A stretch of 64,000 nucleotides of DNA, taken from assembly GCF_030295425.1 (NCBI RefSeq), contig NZ_AP027081.1, forward strand, positions 2,172,965 through 2,236,964, read 5' to 3'. Source of the stretch: Mesoterricola sediminis. Its GTDB lineage: Bacteria > Acidobacteriota > Holophagae > Holophagales > Holophagaceae. Numbering within the stretch: position 1 is the first letter of the stretch; each line of letters begins with the position of its first letter. Below are positions 9,510 to 19,205 of the stretch, piece by piece. The notes below the pieces were generated by a model. The model was not told the origin of the DNA. It was given only the letters and a program-made list of their open reading frames with translations, and made no database searches. The translations under genes were made by a program, and so were the position numbers.

Positions 9510-10086
9510 ATGGGCCTATGTCGCCCTCATCGCCGCCGCCCTGTTCGGGCTCCACGCCCTCCGGCGGGCGTTCTGGCTCTTCGCGCTCCTGACCCTCCCG
9601 GGCACCCTCGCCCATGAGACCTGCCACCTGGTCCTGGGGCTGCTCCTGCGGGCCCAGCCCAGCGGGTTCACCGTGGTGCCGCGGCGGGAGGGGCGGGGCT
9701 GGGCCATGGGCTCGGTGAGCTTCGCCCGCATCCGGTGGTACAACGCCTTCTTCGTGGGGGTGGCACCCCTGCTCCTGCTGCCGGCCGCCTACGGGCTCCT
9801 GCGGTGGCGCCTGGGGGCCCACCCGGGCATCGGCTGGCCGGAGGCCCTGGCCATCTTCGCCATCGCCAACCTGGTCTACGCCTCCGTGCCGTCCTGGCAG
9901 GACCTGCGCATCGCCGCGCGCTCCCCCATCGGCTGGCTGCTCCTGGCCGGCGGGCTCGCCTGGGGCTGGCACACCCTGCGCCAGCCGCGCCCCCTCCGGC
10001 CCGCGGGCCGGGTTCAGGCCTCGATGGGGGCCGCCATCATGCGGGACACCCGCTCCCCGAACGCCTCCCGGCTGAACGGCTTCTGA
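9502..10086 (+). CDS. multi-pass membrane protein with HExxH-type motif (possible M50-like)
   Basis: A 194-residue membrane protein. It has an N-terminal helix, then GTLAHETCHLVLGLLL (about 33-48), which contains an HExxH motif (HETCH) inside a hydrophobic stretch, as in intramembrane M50 metalloproteases. Further helices are FFVGVAPLLLLPAAYGLL (about 84-101), ALAIFAIANLVYASVP and IGWLLLAGGLAWGW. The second zinc ligand motif of M50 proteins (NxxPxxxxDG or similar) is not obvious; only SVPSWQD is near the expected place. Peptidase activity is therefore uncertain. It begins inside the end of the SRAP gene, and its last 73 bases overlap the 3' end of the convergent histidine kinase gene. Confidence 0.65.
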   Translation: MPEWAYVALIAAALFGLHALRRAFWLFALLTLPGTLAHETCHLVLGLLLRAQPSGFTVVPRREGRGWAMGSVSFARIRWYNAFFVGVAPLLLLPAAYGLLRWRLGAHPGIGWPEALAIFAIANLVYASVPSWQDLRIAARSPIGWLLLAGGLAWGWHTLRQPRPLRPAGRVQASMGAAIMRDTRSPNASRLNGF

Positions 10087-12614
10087 AGGAAGTCGGTGCC
10101 CGGCGGCAGCTGCCCGTGCTCGACCAGGATGCTGTCGGTGTGCCCGGACATGAAGATGGCCCGGAGCCAGGGCTGGGTCTCCCGGAGGCGGTGGTAGAGC
10201 TGGGGCCCGTTCATGCCGGGCATGATGACGTCGGAGATGAGCAGGTCGACGCGGTGCCCCGTGGCGAGGACGAGGGCCTCGGCGGGGGCGGGGGCCTCCA
10301 GCACCTCGAATCCCAGCCGGTGGAGGAGCTCGGCGGCGATGGCCCGCACGAGGTCGTTGTCCTCCGCGAGGAGGGCGATCTGGCCCCGGGCCGCGGCCTG
10401 GGGCAGGGCGGAGGCGGCGGGGGCCGGCTCCGGCGCCGCGGGGCCCTGGTGGGCCGGGAGGGTCACGACGAAGCGGCTGCCCTCGCCGGGGGTGGATTCG
10501 ACGGTGACTTCGCCCCCGTGCTGCTGGACGATGCCCAGCACGGTGGCGAGCCCCAGCCCGGTGCCCTCCCCCTTGGGCTTGGTGGTGAAGAAGGGCTCGA
10601 AGACGCGCCGCAGCGTCTCGGCGTCCATGCCGCAGCCGGTGTCCTCCACGGCGATGCGGACCCTGGCCTCCCGGGGATCCCGCCAGGCGCGGATGCGGAT
10701 CCGGCCCCCGCCCTGGATGGCGTCGCCGGCGTTGATGACGAGGTTCATCAGGACCTGCTCGATCTGGGTGGCGTCGGCCCGGACCAGGAGGGGCTGGTCG
10801 GCGCATTCGACGGTGATGTCGATGTTCTCCCGGATCGTCCGCCGGATGATGTCGATGAAGGACTCGATGACGCGGTGGATGTCGACGATCTCCAGGTTCA
10901 GGATCTGCTTGCGGCTCAGCCCCATGAGCTTGGAGATCAGGGCCTTGGCCTTGGCGGCGGCGGAGAGGATCTGGTGGGCCTTCCGTCCGTCCCGGCTCCC
11001 GGCGGCGGGGTCCTCGGCGAGGAGCTCGCTGTAGATCATGATGGGCGTCAGGAGGTTGTTGAAATCGTGGGCGATCCCGCCCGCGAGGCGCCCGATGGAT
11101 TCCATCTTCTGGGCCTGGTGGAGCTGCTCGGTGAGCCGGCCCCGCTCGGCCTCGGAATCCTTGCGCTCCGTGATGTCGCGCACGAGGACCAGGCAGCGCT
11201 CGGCGCCGCCCAGGGTGGCCCGGCGCATGCTCACCTCGGCCCAGAACAGGGACTGGTCCCGGCGCCGGGCACGCCATTCGAAGACCTGGGGCTCGCCCCC
11301 GGCCATCCGGGCGAAGTGGGCGGCGGCGTCGGCGGAGGTGTAGGGCGGCTCCCCGAGGCTCAGGTCGGAGATGGTGGCCCCGAGGGCCTCCTCCCGCGTG
11401 TAGCCGTACATGGCGCACATGGTCTGGTTGACGTCCAGGATCGCGTGGCCATCCAGGTCCAGCACCAGCAGGGCGTCGCTGATGCGGTCGATGAGGGTGC
11501 GGAGCTTGCCTTCGCTCTCCCGGAGCGCGGCCTCGGCCCGGTCCCGCTCCTCCTGCCGGGCCTCGAGGGAGGCGACCATCTTGTCGAAGGCCCGCCCCAC
11601 CTGGCCGATCTCGTCCTGCCGGGTCTCCAGCTGGGACCGGATGGCGAAGTCGCCGGAGCCTGCCTCCCGGGCGACGCGGCTCAGGCGCCGGATGGGGCCC
11701 ACCAGGTGGCGTTCGGCGAGCAGGTGCAGCAGCCCGAAGGCGAGGGCCGCCGTGAGGAGGAAGCTGCCCAGGGCCCACCCCGCGAAGCGGTTGGCGTCCG
11801 CGAAGGCGATGGGCACGGGGATCGTCACCCGGGCGTACAGGTAGGGCGCGTCGCCGGGGTGGAGCCGGAGCCGGCGGAATCCGAAGAGGCGTTCGACCTT
11901 GTCCAGGCCCACTGCCCGGAAGACCCCTTCCTCGCGGGTGCCGTCCACCTGGGCGCGCAGGTGCGGCTGGTCCTGGAGGCCGGGCTTCACCACCGGATCC
12001 CGGGGATGGCGGTAGATGACCCGGCCGTTGTGGTCAGTCAGGTTCAGGACGGCGCCGGGGGGCAGGTTCTGGTGGGAGATGATGGTCTCGAACCGGTTCA
12101 GGTTGTAGGACGCGAACAGGACGTGGGTGACGCGGCCCTGGGGGTCCAGCACCGGCAGCGAGAAGTGGAGGGTGGGGTGCCCCGTGGCGCGGCCCACCAC
12201 GTACTCCCCTACGCTGAAGGCGCGGGTGCGGAGGGCGTCGAGGAAGTACTTGCGGTCCTCCACCCGGTAATGGCCCTGGACGGACGAGGCGATGACCCGG
12301 CCTTCGGCGTCGGCGAGGCCCAGGTTGTCCACGTACGGGGTGGAGGCGTGGACCCGCTCGAGGATGGCCAGGCATTCGCCCGGCTGGGGGTTCCGCATGG
12401 CCGGGTGGGTCGCCAGGGTTTCCAGGAGGGCGTGCAGGCCATCCACCTCGGCCGCGTACTCGCGGGTGAGGGCCAGGGCGGCCCGCAGGGACTTCTCCTC
12501 GGCCGCGCGCAGATCCGACTTGTAGTTGGCGAAAACGCCCAGGCCGAAATAGAGGAAGAGCGGCGCCGTGGCCATCAGGAAGATGGCCAGCAGCCTGCCC
12601 TTGATCGTCCTCAT
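10014..12614 (-). CDS. hybrid sensor histidine kinase (Cache-HAMP-PAS-HisKA-HATPase-REC)
   Basis: An 866-residue membrane hybrid kinase. TM1 is at about 8-28; a periplasmic double-Cache-like sensor (about 35-265) has GQGHYR-type elements such as [15 protein letters not shown]2 is at about 273-295, HAMP at about 296-350, and PAS at about 365-480 ending [13 protein letters not shown]. HisKA has [13 protein letters not shown] (His about 513). HATPase has N box [12 protein letters not shown] (about 625) and G boxes DTGCGMD and [13 protein letters not shown]-terminal receiver (about 740-860) carries the phosphoacceptor in [13 protein letters not shown] (about 796) and Lys in FLQKPFS. It probably senses a small periplasmic ligand and passes phosphate to its own receiver. 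No partner regulator is adjacent. Confidence 0.92.
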   Translation of the reverse strand: MRTIKGRLLAIFLMATAPLFLYFGLGVFANYKSDLRAAEEKSLRAALALTREYAAEVDGLHALLETLATHPAMRNPQPGECLAILERVHASTPYVDNLGLADAEGRVIASSVQGHYRVEDRKYFLDALRTRAFSVGEYVVGRATGHPTLHFSLPVLDPQGRVTHVLFASYNLNRFETIISHQNLPPGAVLNLTDHNGRVIYRHPRDPVVKPGLQDQPHLRAQVDGTREEGVFRAVGLDKVERLFGFRRLRLHPGDAPYLYARVTIPVPIAFADANRFAGWALGSFLLTAALAFGLLHLLAERHLVGPIRRLSRVAREAGSGDFAIRSQLETRQDEIGQVGRAFDKMVASLEARQEERDRAEAALRESEGKLRTLIDRISDALLVLDLDGHAILDVNQTMCAMYGYTREEALGATISDLSLGEPPYTSADAAAHFARMAGGEPQVFEWRARRRDQSLFWAEVSMRRATLGGAERCLVLVRDITERKDSEAERGRLTEQLHQAQKMESIGRLAGGIAHDFNNLLTPIMIYSELLAEDPAAGSRDGRKAHQILSAAAKAKALISKLMGLSRKQILNLEIVDIHRVIESFIDIIRRTIRENIDITVECADQPLLVRADATQIEQVLMNLVINAGDAIQGGGRIRIRAWRDPREARVRIAVEDTGCGMDAETLRRVFEPFFTTKPKGEGTGLGLATVLGIVQQHGGEVTVESTPGEGSRFVVTLPAHQGPAAPEPAPAASALPQAAARGQIALLAEDNDLVRAIAAELLHRLGFEVLEAPAPAEALVLATGHRVDLLISDVIMPGMNGPQLYHRLRETQPWLRAIFMSGHTDSILVEHGQLPPGTDFLQKPFSREAFGERVSRMMAAPIEA

Positions 12615-12687
12615 GCTTCGCGTGGTCCCTCCCGCGGTGGCCTATGGATGTGCGATGCATAACAGTGGTCGTTCCGGGCGGCGCCTG

Positions 12688-14757
12688 TCAATGGGCCGCC
12701 ACCAGGACGGGCAGCGCGAGGGAGACGCTGAAGCCCCCCACCGTCACGGCGGTCACCCGGACCTCGTGGGCGCCGGGGCCGGCGAAGGTGTGGCTGAAGA
12801 CCAGCCCCCGGCCCGGGTCCGGCGCCAGGGTCTCGGGGCCCCGGAGCACGGTCCCGGCGGCGTCGGCGACCTCCAGGATCCACCGGTGGACCGGGTCCTC
12901 CGGCAGGAGATCCGGCCCCCCGTCGGGCAACATCAGGTGGAAGGGGCGGCCCTGGGTCGCCGGCTCGGGGCGGTCCGCGACCTCGGGCTCCAGGAAGATC
13001 AATGGACCGGCGGGCGGAGCCTCGCAGGCGGAGAGCCGCGCGATGCCCCCGCCCGTGGCCACGAAGGCCCCGTCGTCCCCGTCCCCGGCGACGCCGCGGG
13101 GGGCCGGCAGGGCCGCATAGGCCTCCGTGAGGGGCCAGGGCCTGCCCGCGCGCAGGAGGCCCCAGCGCAGGTCCGGGGCCGCGGCGTCGCCGGCCAGGGG
13201 GATGAGTTCGTGCCGGGCCGGGAGGAGGGGGTTCCGCCGGAGGCGGTGGACGGCGTGGCCCCCCTCCTCCGTCACCAGCAGGCCGGACTCGACCACCGCC
13301 AGGCCCCAGGGGCGCGCCAGGGCGGGCCCCTCGGACCGGGGGTGCCGGGACTGGCCCGCTTCCGCCACCCGGCCCAGGACGGTCCGCACCTCGCCGTCGA
13401 CGGTCACCGTCCGGATGGCGTGGCCGTCCACCGCGTAGAGGAGGCCCCGCCACCAGGCGAGGCCCCTCAGGGCCGTGAAGGAGGCCTGGGCGCCCGCTCC
13501 GTCCCGGTCGCCGGGCTCCAGGGACCCCGCCAGGGTGGAGACCCGGCCCGCCGGGTCGATGCGGCGGATGGCGTGGTTGCCCGCGTCGGCCACGTACCAG
13601 TTCCCGTCCGGATCCTGGGCGAGGCCCTGGGGGGCGCAGAACCGGGCTTCCGGGCCCCGGTCCGCGTCCACCCGGCCCGGAACCCCGTCCCCCGCCAGGG
13701 TCCGCACCTGGCCGTCCAGGCCGATGCGGCGGATGGCGTGGTTCCCCGTGTCGGCCACCAGGAGGCCCGGTGTTCCCTCCCGGGGCCGGCGGGCCTCGGA
13801 GGCCAGGAAGGTGGGAAGGCGGAAGCGGGCCTCGGCCCCGGCGCCGTCCCGGAACCCGGCTTCCCCGGCGGCCCCCGCGAGGGCCCTGAGCCGCCCGCTC
13901 CCCTCCACGCGCAGGACCTGGTGGCCCGCCTCGTCGGCCACCGCGAGCGCCCCGGCGGGAAGGGAGGCCAGCCCCGCGGGCGCCCGCAGGGCGGGGGCCG
14001 CGCCGTCCTGGGCGCCCGCGGTGTGGGGCACCAGGCCCCGGGCCCGCAGGTGCATCCGCCGGATGCGGCTGGTCCACCGGTCCTGCCGGCGGTCCACGGC
14101 GTCCAGGGCCTCCAGCAGGCCCATCCGGCTCCCCTCCCGGAGGCACAGGTCCTCGCAGGTCTGCCCCGTCACCACCCGGCGCACCCAGAAGGCCCCCTCC
14201 TGCCAGGCGAGCTGGAGGGCCTCCGCCGCCGCCAGGTCCGGGGCCCAGGCGAGGCGGATCGCCAGCCCGCACCCCAGGATGCGGGTCAGGACGGCGCCCT
14301 CCTCCCCGTCCACCACCACCCGGGCCTCCCGGTCCCGCCGGCCCGTCGCCGGGTCCAGGAAGGGGAGGCCCCCCCCGGCGAAGCCCTGCCGGAGCGCGTC
14401 CTCGCCGAGGTCGGCCATGACCCGCCACAGGTGGCCGAGGGCGGGGTCGTCCCGCAGCACGAGCAGCTCGGCCTCGGCCCAGGCGCCGGAGGGCAGGTCG
14501 GCGCGCACCCGCACGAGGCGGCTGGCCTCCAGGGCCGGGGCCGTGTACCGGCCGTCGGCGGTGATCGTGCCCGGGTGCTCCCCCAGGGACCACACGACCC
14601 CGGCGGGGCTGTCCTCGTCCAGGAGGGCTTCGCAGGGGGTGGAGGCGCCCGCGGCGAGGATGGTGTCCGGACACTGGATTCGCAACCGGCCCTGCGCGGC
14701 CAGGGGCAGGGCCGCGGCGGCCAGGGCCAAGGCCAGGCGATGGAATGAAATGAACAT
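12688..14757 (-). CDS. secreted NHL-repeat protein
   Basis: A 689-residue exported protein with a signal peptide (FHRLALALAAAALPLAAQG). An Ig-like N-terminal part (about 25-90) includes GTITADGRYTAPA, typical of bacterial Ig-like domains. From about residue 270 there are at least four NHL beta-propeller repeats, recognised by VADTGNHAIRRI, VADAGNHAIRRID, VDGHAIRTV and EEGGHAVHRL. The C-terminus (about 580-689) has PKD-like strands (FSHTFAGPGAHEVRVTAV). Such propellers bind proteins or polymers; the partner is unknown. The ATG at 14757 is chosen because a GGGGAGGT site and the signal peptide follow; an upstream ATG at 14805 lacks both. It lies 73 bases downstream of emrB and may be read from the same transcript. 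Confidence 0.85.
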   Translation of the reverse strand: MFISFHRLALALAAAALPLAAQGRLRIQCPDTILAAGASTPCEALLDEDSPAGVVWSLGEHPGTITADGRYTAPALEASRLVRVRADLPSGAWAEAELLVLRDDPALGHLWRVMADLGEDALRQGFAGGGLPFLDPATGRRDREARVVVDGEEGAVLTRILGCGLAIRLAWAPDLAAAEALQLAWQEGAFWVRRVVTGQTCEDLCLREGSRMGLLEALDAVDRRQDRWTSRIRRMHLRARGLVPHTAGAQDGAAPALRAPAGLASLPAGALAVADEAGHQVLRVEGSGRLRALAGAAGEAGFRDGAGAEARFRLPTFLASEARRPREGTPGLLVADTGNHAIRRIGLDGQVRTLAGDGVPGRVDADRGPEARFCAPQGLAQDPDGNWYVADAGNHAIRRIDPAGRVSTLAGSLEPGDRDGAGAQASFTALRGLAWWRGLLYAVDGHAIRTVTVDGEVRTVLGRVAEAGQSRHPRSEGPALARPWGLAVVESGLLVTEEGGHAVHRLRRNPLLPARHELIPLAGDAAAPDLRWGLLRAGRPWPLTEAYAALPAPRGVAGDGDDGAFVATGGGIARLSACEAPPAGPLIFLEPEVADRPEPATQGRPFHLMLPDGGPDLLPEDPVHRWILEVADAAGTVLRGPETLAPDPGRGLVFSHTFAGPGAHEVRVTAVTVGGFSVSLALPVLVAAH

Positions 14758-14830
14758 GGGACCTCCCCGCCGGGCATCGCCCGCACAAGGAGGTCCCTGG
14801 TTCATGGGCCCCGGTGGGTTCCCGGGAACC

Positions 14831-16405
14831 TCAGTGGTCCATCACCACCGGCTTCTGGCCCGCGTGGGTCTTGCGCATGAGCAGGAGGAGGGGCAGCAGC
14901 ACGAAGCACAGCACCCCCATGATCCAGAAGGTGTCCGAGAAGGCCATCATGTTGGCCTGCCGGAGCAGGGTCCCGTAGGCCATCCCCTGGGCCTGGTGGG
15001 CGGCGTCGGGGAGGCTGGAGCCCTTGGCCACCAGCACGTGCTGGGCGTTCTGGAGGAAGCCCTGGTACTGGAGGCTGCCCGGGTGGAGGTTGCCCACGAG
15101 GTTGGCCTGGTGGACCTGGCCCCGCCTGGACAGGATGGTGCTCACCAGGGCGATGCCGGTGCTTCCGCCGATGTTGCGCACGAGGTTCAGCATGCCGGTG
15201 GCGTAGCTGGTCTTGTCCATGGGCACGTTCTGGAAGGCCGTCACGTTCATGGGGATGAAGAGGAAGGCCAGGCCCAGGCTCTGCAGCATGCGGCTCATCA
15301 TGGCGGTCTGGAAGGGCACCTGCAGGTTGAAGGCGGACATCCAGAGGAGTCCCGCGCCGCAGGTCATGAACCCGAAGGCGATGAGCTTGCGGGTGTCCAC
15401 GAACTTCAGGAGCCGCGCCACCAGGGGCATCATGAACAGGATCACCACGCCGCCGGGGCTGAGGATCCAGCCCGAGAGGCTCGCGGTGTAGCCCAGCAGG
15501 GTCTGCAGGAAGATCGGGAGCACCGCGAGGCTGCCGTAGAGCACGAAGCCCAGGACGAACAGCATCACCGTGGAGACCGCGAAGTTCCGGTCCTTGAGCA
15601 GGCGGAGGTCCAGGATGGGATGGTCCTTCTTCAGCAGGTAGAAGACGACCCCCACGAGGCAGACCACGGCCAGCACGGCGCAGACCACGATGAGGTTCGA
15701 GGCGAACCAGTCCCTGCGCTGGCCCTCGTCGAGCACGATCTCCAGGGCGGCGAGGCCCAGGGTCAGGATGCCGATGCCGAGGTAGTCGACCTGGAACCCT
15801 TCCTTGATGGACGCGCGCTTGAGGGTCGGCGGATCGTGGACCATGCGGTAGGTAAGGAAGAGGCTGAGGGCCCCGACGGGCACGTTGATCAGGAAGATCC
15901 AGTGCCAGCTGTAGTTGTCGGTGATCCAGCCCCCCAGGACGGGGCCGACGATGGGGGCCAGGACGACGCCCATGCCGTAGAGGGCCATGGCCGCGCCCCG
16001 CTTCTCGTGGGGGAAGTTCTCCACGAGGATGGCCTGGGACGTCGGCTGGAGGGCGCCGCCCCCCAGGCCCTGCATGATCCGGAAGAAGATGAGCCACGGA
16101 AGGCTGGGCGCGAGGCCGCAGAGCAGGGAGCTCACCGTGAACAGCAGCACGCAGGTCATGTAGAAGCGCTTGCGGCCGAACAGCATGCCGAAGTAGCCGC
16201 CCAGGGGCAGGACCACGGCGTTGGCCACCAGGTACGACGTGAGCACCCAGGTGGCCTCGTCTACCGTCGACGACAGGTTGCCGGCGATGTGGGGCAAGGC
16301 CACGTTGGCCACGGAGGTGTCGAGCACCTCCATGAAGGTGGCGATCATCACCACGAGGGCGATGAGCCAGGGATTGAAGGCCTTCTGCGGCCTTTCAGGG
16401 GTCAT
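14831..16405 (-). CDS. emrB: DHA2-family MFS multidrug exporter (EmrB-type)
   Basis: A 524-residue inner-membrane drug:proton antiporter with about 14 predicted helices. Family motifs are FMEVLDTSVANVALPHIAG in helix 1 (motif D1), the loop GMLFGRKRFY (motif A), FFRIMQGLGGGALQPTSQA (motif B) and GPVLGGWITDNYSWHWIF (motif C) followed by INVPVG, all typical of EmrB/QacA-like transporters. It is the last gene of a tolC-emrA-emrB unit, 10 bases after emrA, so it should work with the periplasmic adaptor and the outer-membrane channel to expel hydrophobic compounds. The substrate cannot be read from sequence. Confidence 0.92.
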   Translation of the reverse strand: MTPERPQKAFNPWLIALVVMIATFMEVLDTSVANVALPHIAGNLSSTVDEATWVLTSYLVANAVVLPLGGYFGMLFGRKRFYMTCVLLFTVSSLLCGLAPSLPWLIFFRIMQGLGGGALQPTSQAILVENFPHEKRGAAMALYGMGVVLAPIVGPVLGGWITDNYSWHWIFLINVPVGALSLFLTYRMVHDPPTLKRASIKEGFQVDYLGIGILTLGLAALEIVLDEGQRRDWFASNLIVVCAVLAVVCLVGVVFYLLKKDHPILDLRLLKDRNFAVSTVMLFVLGFVLYGSLAVLPIFLQTLLGYTASLSGWILSPGGVVILFMMPLVARLLKFVDTRKLIAFGFMTCGAGLLWMSAFNLQVPFQTAMMSRMLQSLGLAFLFIPMNVTAFQNVPMDKTSYATGMLNLVRNIGGSTGIALVSTILSRRGQVHQANLVGNLHPGSLQYQGFLQNAQHVLVAKGSSLPDAAHQAQGMAYGTLLRQANMMAFSDTFWIMGVLCFVLLPLLLLMRKTHAGQKPVVMDH

Positions 16406-16415
16406 GGGCGGGGGC

Positions 16416-17507
16416 CTACTTGGTGAGGATGGTGGCGTCGACGTTCATGCCGGGGCGGAGGATGACCTTGTCGGCGTCCTCCTTGTCCAGCCGGATCTTC
16501 ACGGGGATGCGCTGGACGACCTTCACGAAGTTGCCCACCGCGTTCTCGGGGGGGAGGAGGCTCATCCGGCTGCCGGTGGAACCCGCCACGCTGTCGACGG
16601 TCCCGTGCAGGGTCATGCCGTTCATGTCCACCTCGACCTCGGCCTTCTGGCCGGGGCGCACGTTCTTGAGCTGGGTCTCCTTGAAGTTGGCCGTCACCCA
16701 GGTCTGGTGCAGGGGCACGAGGGTCAGGAGGCCCTGGCCGGGCTGGATGATCTGGCCGGGCTCCACGGTCTTGCGGGTCACGACCCCGTCCACGGGGGCG
16801 ACGATGCGGGTGTAGCCGATCTGGAGGAGCAGGGCGTCCAGGTTGGCCTTGGCGGCGGCGATGCCGGCGGAGGCCTGCTTGGTGCGGGCCTCGGAGGCGC
16901 TGAGGGCGGCGCGGCGGATGTCGGCCTCCTGCTTCACCCCGGCGAGGCGGCGCTGGGCGGCCTTCCATTCGTTCTCCGCGACCTCGGCGGCGTTGCGGTA
17001 GGCGTCGAACTGCTGCGCGCTGATCTCCTGGCGGTCGGCGAGGGGCCGGGTGCGGACCACGTCGGCCTTGGCCTTCTCGAAGGTGGAGCGGCGGGCCTCG
17101 AGGTTGGCCTCGGCCACCTGCAGCTCCGAGCTCCGGGCCTGCTCCAGGCTCACCCGGGAGCGGTCCACGTCGGCCGAGGCGCTGGAGGCCTGGGCCTCGG
17201 CCTGGGCGAGGGCCGCCCGGGCCTGGTCCACGCGGGCCTGGAGGTCGCGGGCGTCCAGCTCCACGAGGACGTCGCCGGCCTTCACGGGCTGGTTGTCCTC
17301 GACGGCGATCCGCTCCACGCTCCCGCCGACCTTGGCGGAGACGGGGACGAGATGGCCGTCCACCTGGGCGTCGTCGGTGCTGACCCGGTCCTTGAAGTGG
17401 TACCACCCCGCGCCCGCGGCCAGCACGGCCACGACGGCGGCGGCGGTCAGGGCCAGGCGGGTGCGGTCGCGCCGCGAATTGTCTTTCATCTCGGTGATCT
17501 CGGTCAT
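16416..17507 (-). CDS. emrA: HlyD/EmrA-family membrane fusion protein
   Basis: A 363-residue periplasmic adaptor of an EmrAB-TolC type efflux pump. It has a short cytoplasmic N-terminus, one membrane helix (about 19-38), and a lipoyl-like half-motif STDDAQVDGHLVPVSAKVGG (about 43-62). A long alanine-rich coiled-coil hairpin (about 90-200) follows, then the second lipoyl half (YTRIVAPVDGVVTRKTVEPG, about 220-240) and a beta-barrel C-terminus. DDAQVDGH is the hallmark of EmrA-like proteins. The ATG at 17507 lies 11 bases after the tolC stop, and the stop is 10 bases before emrB. Confidence 0.93.
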   Translation of the reverse strand: MTEITEMKDNSRRDRTRLALTAAAVVAVLAAGAGWYHFKDRVSTDDAQVDGHLVPVSAKVGGSVERIAVEDNQPVKAGDVLVELDARDLQARVDQARAALAQAEAQASSASADVDRSRVSLEQARSSELQVAEANLEARRSTFEKAKADVVRTRPLADRQEISAQQFDAYRNAAEVAENEWKAAQRRLAGVKQEADIRRAALSASEARTKQASAGIAAAKANLDALLLQIGYTRIVAPVDGVVTRKTVEPGQIIQPGQGLLTLVPLHQTWVTANFKETQLKNVRPGQKAEVEVDMNGMTLHGTVDSVAGSTGSRMSLLPPENAVGNFVKVVQRIPVKIRLDKEDADKVILRPGMNVDATILTK

Positions 17508-17518
17508 GGTCGGCTCCG

Positions 17519-19123
17519 TCAGTGCGCGAAGAGGGGTTCCAGCTGCCCCATGGCCTTGGCCAGGTCGGCGCGGGCCTGGTTGAGGCGGTGGAGGGCGTTG
17601 ATGCGGTTGTCGGTGGCCCGCGCCAGGTCGTCCTGGGCGGCGGTCACCTCGATGTTGTTGGAGACGCCGGCCTCGAACCGGTGGCGGGCCTGGACCATGG
17701 CCTCCTCGGCGAAGGCCACGGCGCTCGTGGTCACGGCGACCTCGTTCTTCGCCGACTCGATCTCGGCCTGGGCGACCTGGACCTCGTAGCCCACCTGGCT
17801 GCGGATCTCCTTGCGCTCCTGCTCGACCCGGGCCAGCTCGGTCTTGGCCTTGGCCACCTGGGCGGAGACGCGGCCGCCGGTGAAGAGGGGCACCTTCACG
17901 CCCACGCCCAGGGTGTAGATGGGCACCCAGGGCTGGCCGGGGTAGAGCCCGGTGGAGTTGTAGGTGCCGGTGGCCACGACGGTGGGCAGGCGCAGGCCGC
18001 GCGCGGCGTCCTGCAGGTCCTTCGCCGCCCGCTCCCGGGCGTCCAGGGCCGCCAGCTCGGGGCGCTGGGCCAGGCCCTTGCCGTAGGCCTCCTGGAAGGT
18101 GAAGGCCGGCGCCTCCGGCGCGGCGAGGGGGTCGGTGAGCTCCAGCCGGGTGTCCGGCGCGAGGTCCAGGAGCTTCACGAGCCCGTACTGGGCGGTGCGC
18201 CACTGGGTCTCGGCCTGGATGAGGCGCTGCCGTTCCGACTGCAGGGCCACCTGGGCCCGGAGGGTGTCCAGCCGGGTGCCGATGCCGTTCTTCTGCTGGT
18301 TCTCGGCCAGGGTTTCCAGCGCCTGGGCGAGCTCGACGCGGCTGGCGGCAGCCTTCATGGCCTCCGAGGCGCGCTGGCTGCGCAGGTACTGGCCCACGAT
18401 GAGCGCCGCGATCTGCTCCCGCACGGCCCGGGCCTGGGCCCGCACCGAGGCCTCGCCCTGCTGGGACGCCTTCCAGCGCTTGTAGAGGGAGAGGTCGAAG
18501 AGGGGGGCCTGGGCCTCGATGCCCACCTGGCCCGCGTTGAACGGCCCCACCACGTTGGGGCCGCCGGGGGTCGGCGTGCCCAGGAGGATGTCGAAGTTCT
18601 CCTTCATGCGGGTGATCGCGGCCTCGGCGCCCACGCTGGGGAGCAGGGCACCGGCGGCCATGCGCCGGTCCTCCTGGGCCTGGGCCACGCTCAGGAGCGA
18701 TTTCTGGACCTCCGGGTTGCGGCTCAGGCCCTGGCGGAGGGCCTCGGCCATGCTGAGGGACATGGGCGGCTCGGCGGCGGCCAGGGCGCCCGCGGCCGTC
18801 GCCGCGGCCAGGGGGAGCCAGAGGAAGCGCAGGCGGGCCGCGCCCACCTCGCCCCCGTGGAGGATGGCCTGGACGATGGGTCCCACGTAGCAGCCGGCGC
18901 CGACGAGGCCCAGACCCTCCCGGTGCAGGTCCGACAGGAGGGCGCGGCCCGCCTCGTCTACGAACCATACATTGCGAAGGTCCACCGTGGCGGCGCGGGG
19001 ATCCGTGGCGGCCCGGCGTTCGCTCCAGGCCTGGGCCAGCTCGGCCACCCAGGGACCCGACAGTTTGCCCTCCAGGACCAGGGTGAGCCGGCCGGCCTCG
19101 TCCTTGGGCGTGATTCGTAGCAT
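17519..19123 (-). CDS. TolC-family outer-membrane efflux protein with N-terminal STAS-like domain
   Basis: A 534-residue protein in one uninterrupted frame. Residues 1-91 resemble a STAS domain: TLVLEGKLSGPWVAEL, then VDLRNVWFVDEAGRALLSDL, the usual 'VDLS.V.F.D..G...L..L' pattern. Residues 97-117 are a signal-peptide-like segment (LRFLWLPLAAATAAGALAAA), and about 122-530 is a TolC/OEP domain with two copies of the helical repeat (MSLSMAEALRQGLSRNPEVQ; FTFQEAYGKGLAQRPELAAL). GGAGGTT lies before the ATG at 19123. TolC must cross the inner membrane, so the STAS part would either stay cytoplasmic on an uncleaved tether or be removed. Alternatively translation can restart at GTG 18847 (codon 93) to give a normal TolC precursor. 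Confidence 0.85.
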   Translation of the reverse strand: MLRITPKDEAGRLTLVLEGKLSGPWVAELAQAWSERRAATDPRAATVDLRNVWFVDEAGRALLSDLHREGLGLVGAGCYVGPIVQAILHGGEVGAARLRFLWLPLAAATAAGALAAAEPPMSLSMAEALRQGLSRNPEVQKSLLSVAQAQEDRRMAAGALLPSVGAEAAITRMKENFDILLGTPTPGGPNVVGPFNAGQVGIEAQAPLFDLSLYKRWKASQQGEASVRAQARAVREQIAALIVGQYLRSQRASEAMKAAASRVELAQALETLAENQQKNGIGTRLDTLRAQVALQSERQRLIQAETQWRTAQYGLVKLLDLAPDTRLELTDPLAAPEAPAFTFQEAYGKGLAQRPELAALDARERAAKDLQDAARGLRLPTVVATGTYNSTGLYPGQPWVPIYTLGVGVKVPLFTGGRVSAQVAKAKTELARVEQERKEIRSQVGYEVQVAQAEIESAKNEVAVTTSAVAFAEEAMVQARHRFEAGVSNNIEVTAAQDDLARATDNRINALHRLNQARADLAKAMGQLEPLFAH

Positions 19124-19205
19124 GGGAACCTCCGACCGGGAGACCATTGCCGGAACCGTGCCATTTGTAAAAGTGAACTAAATGCTTAAGATAACTCCGA
19201 CGAGC

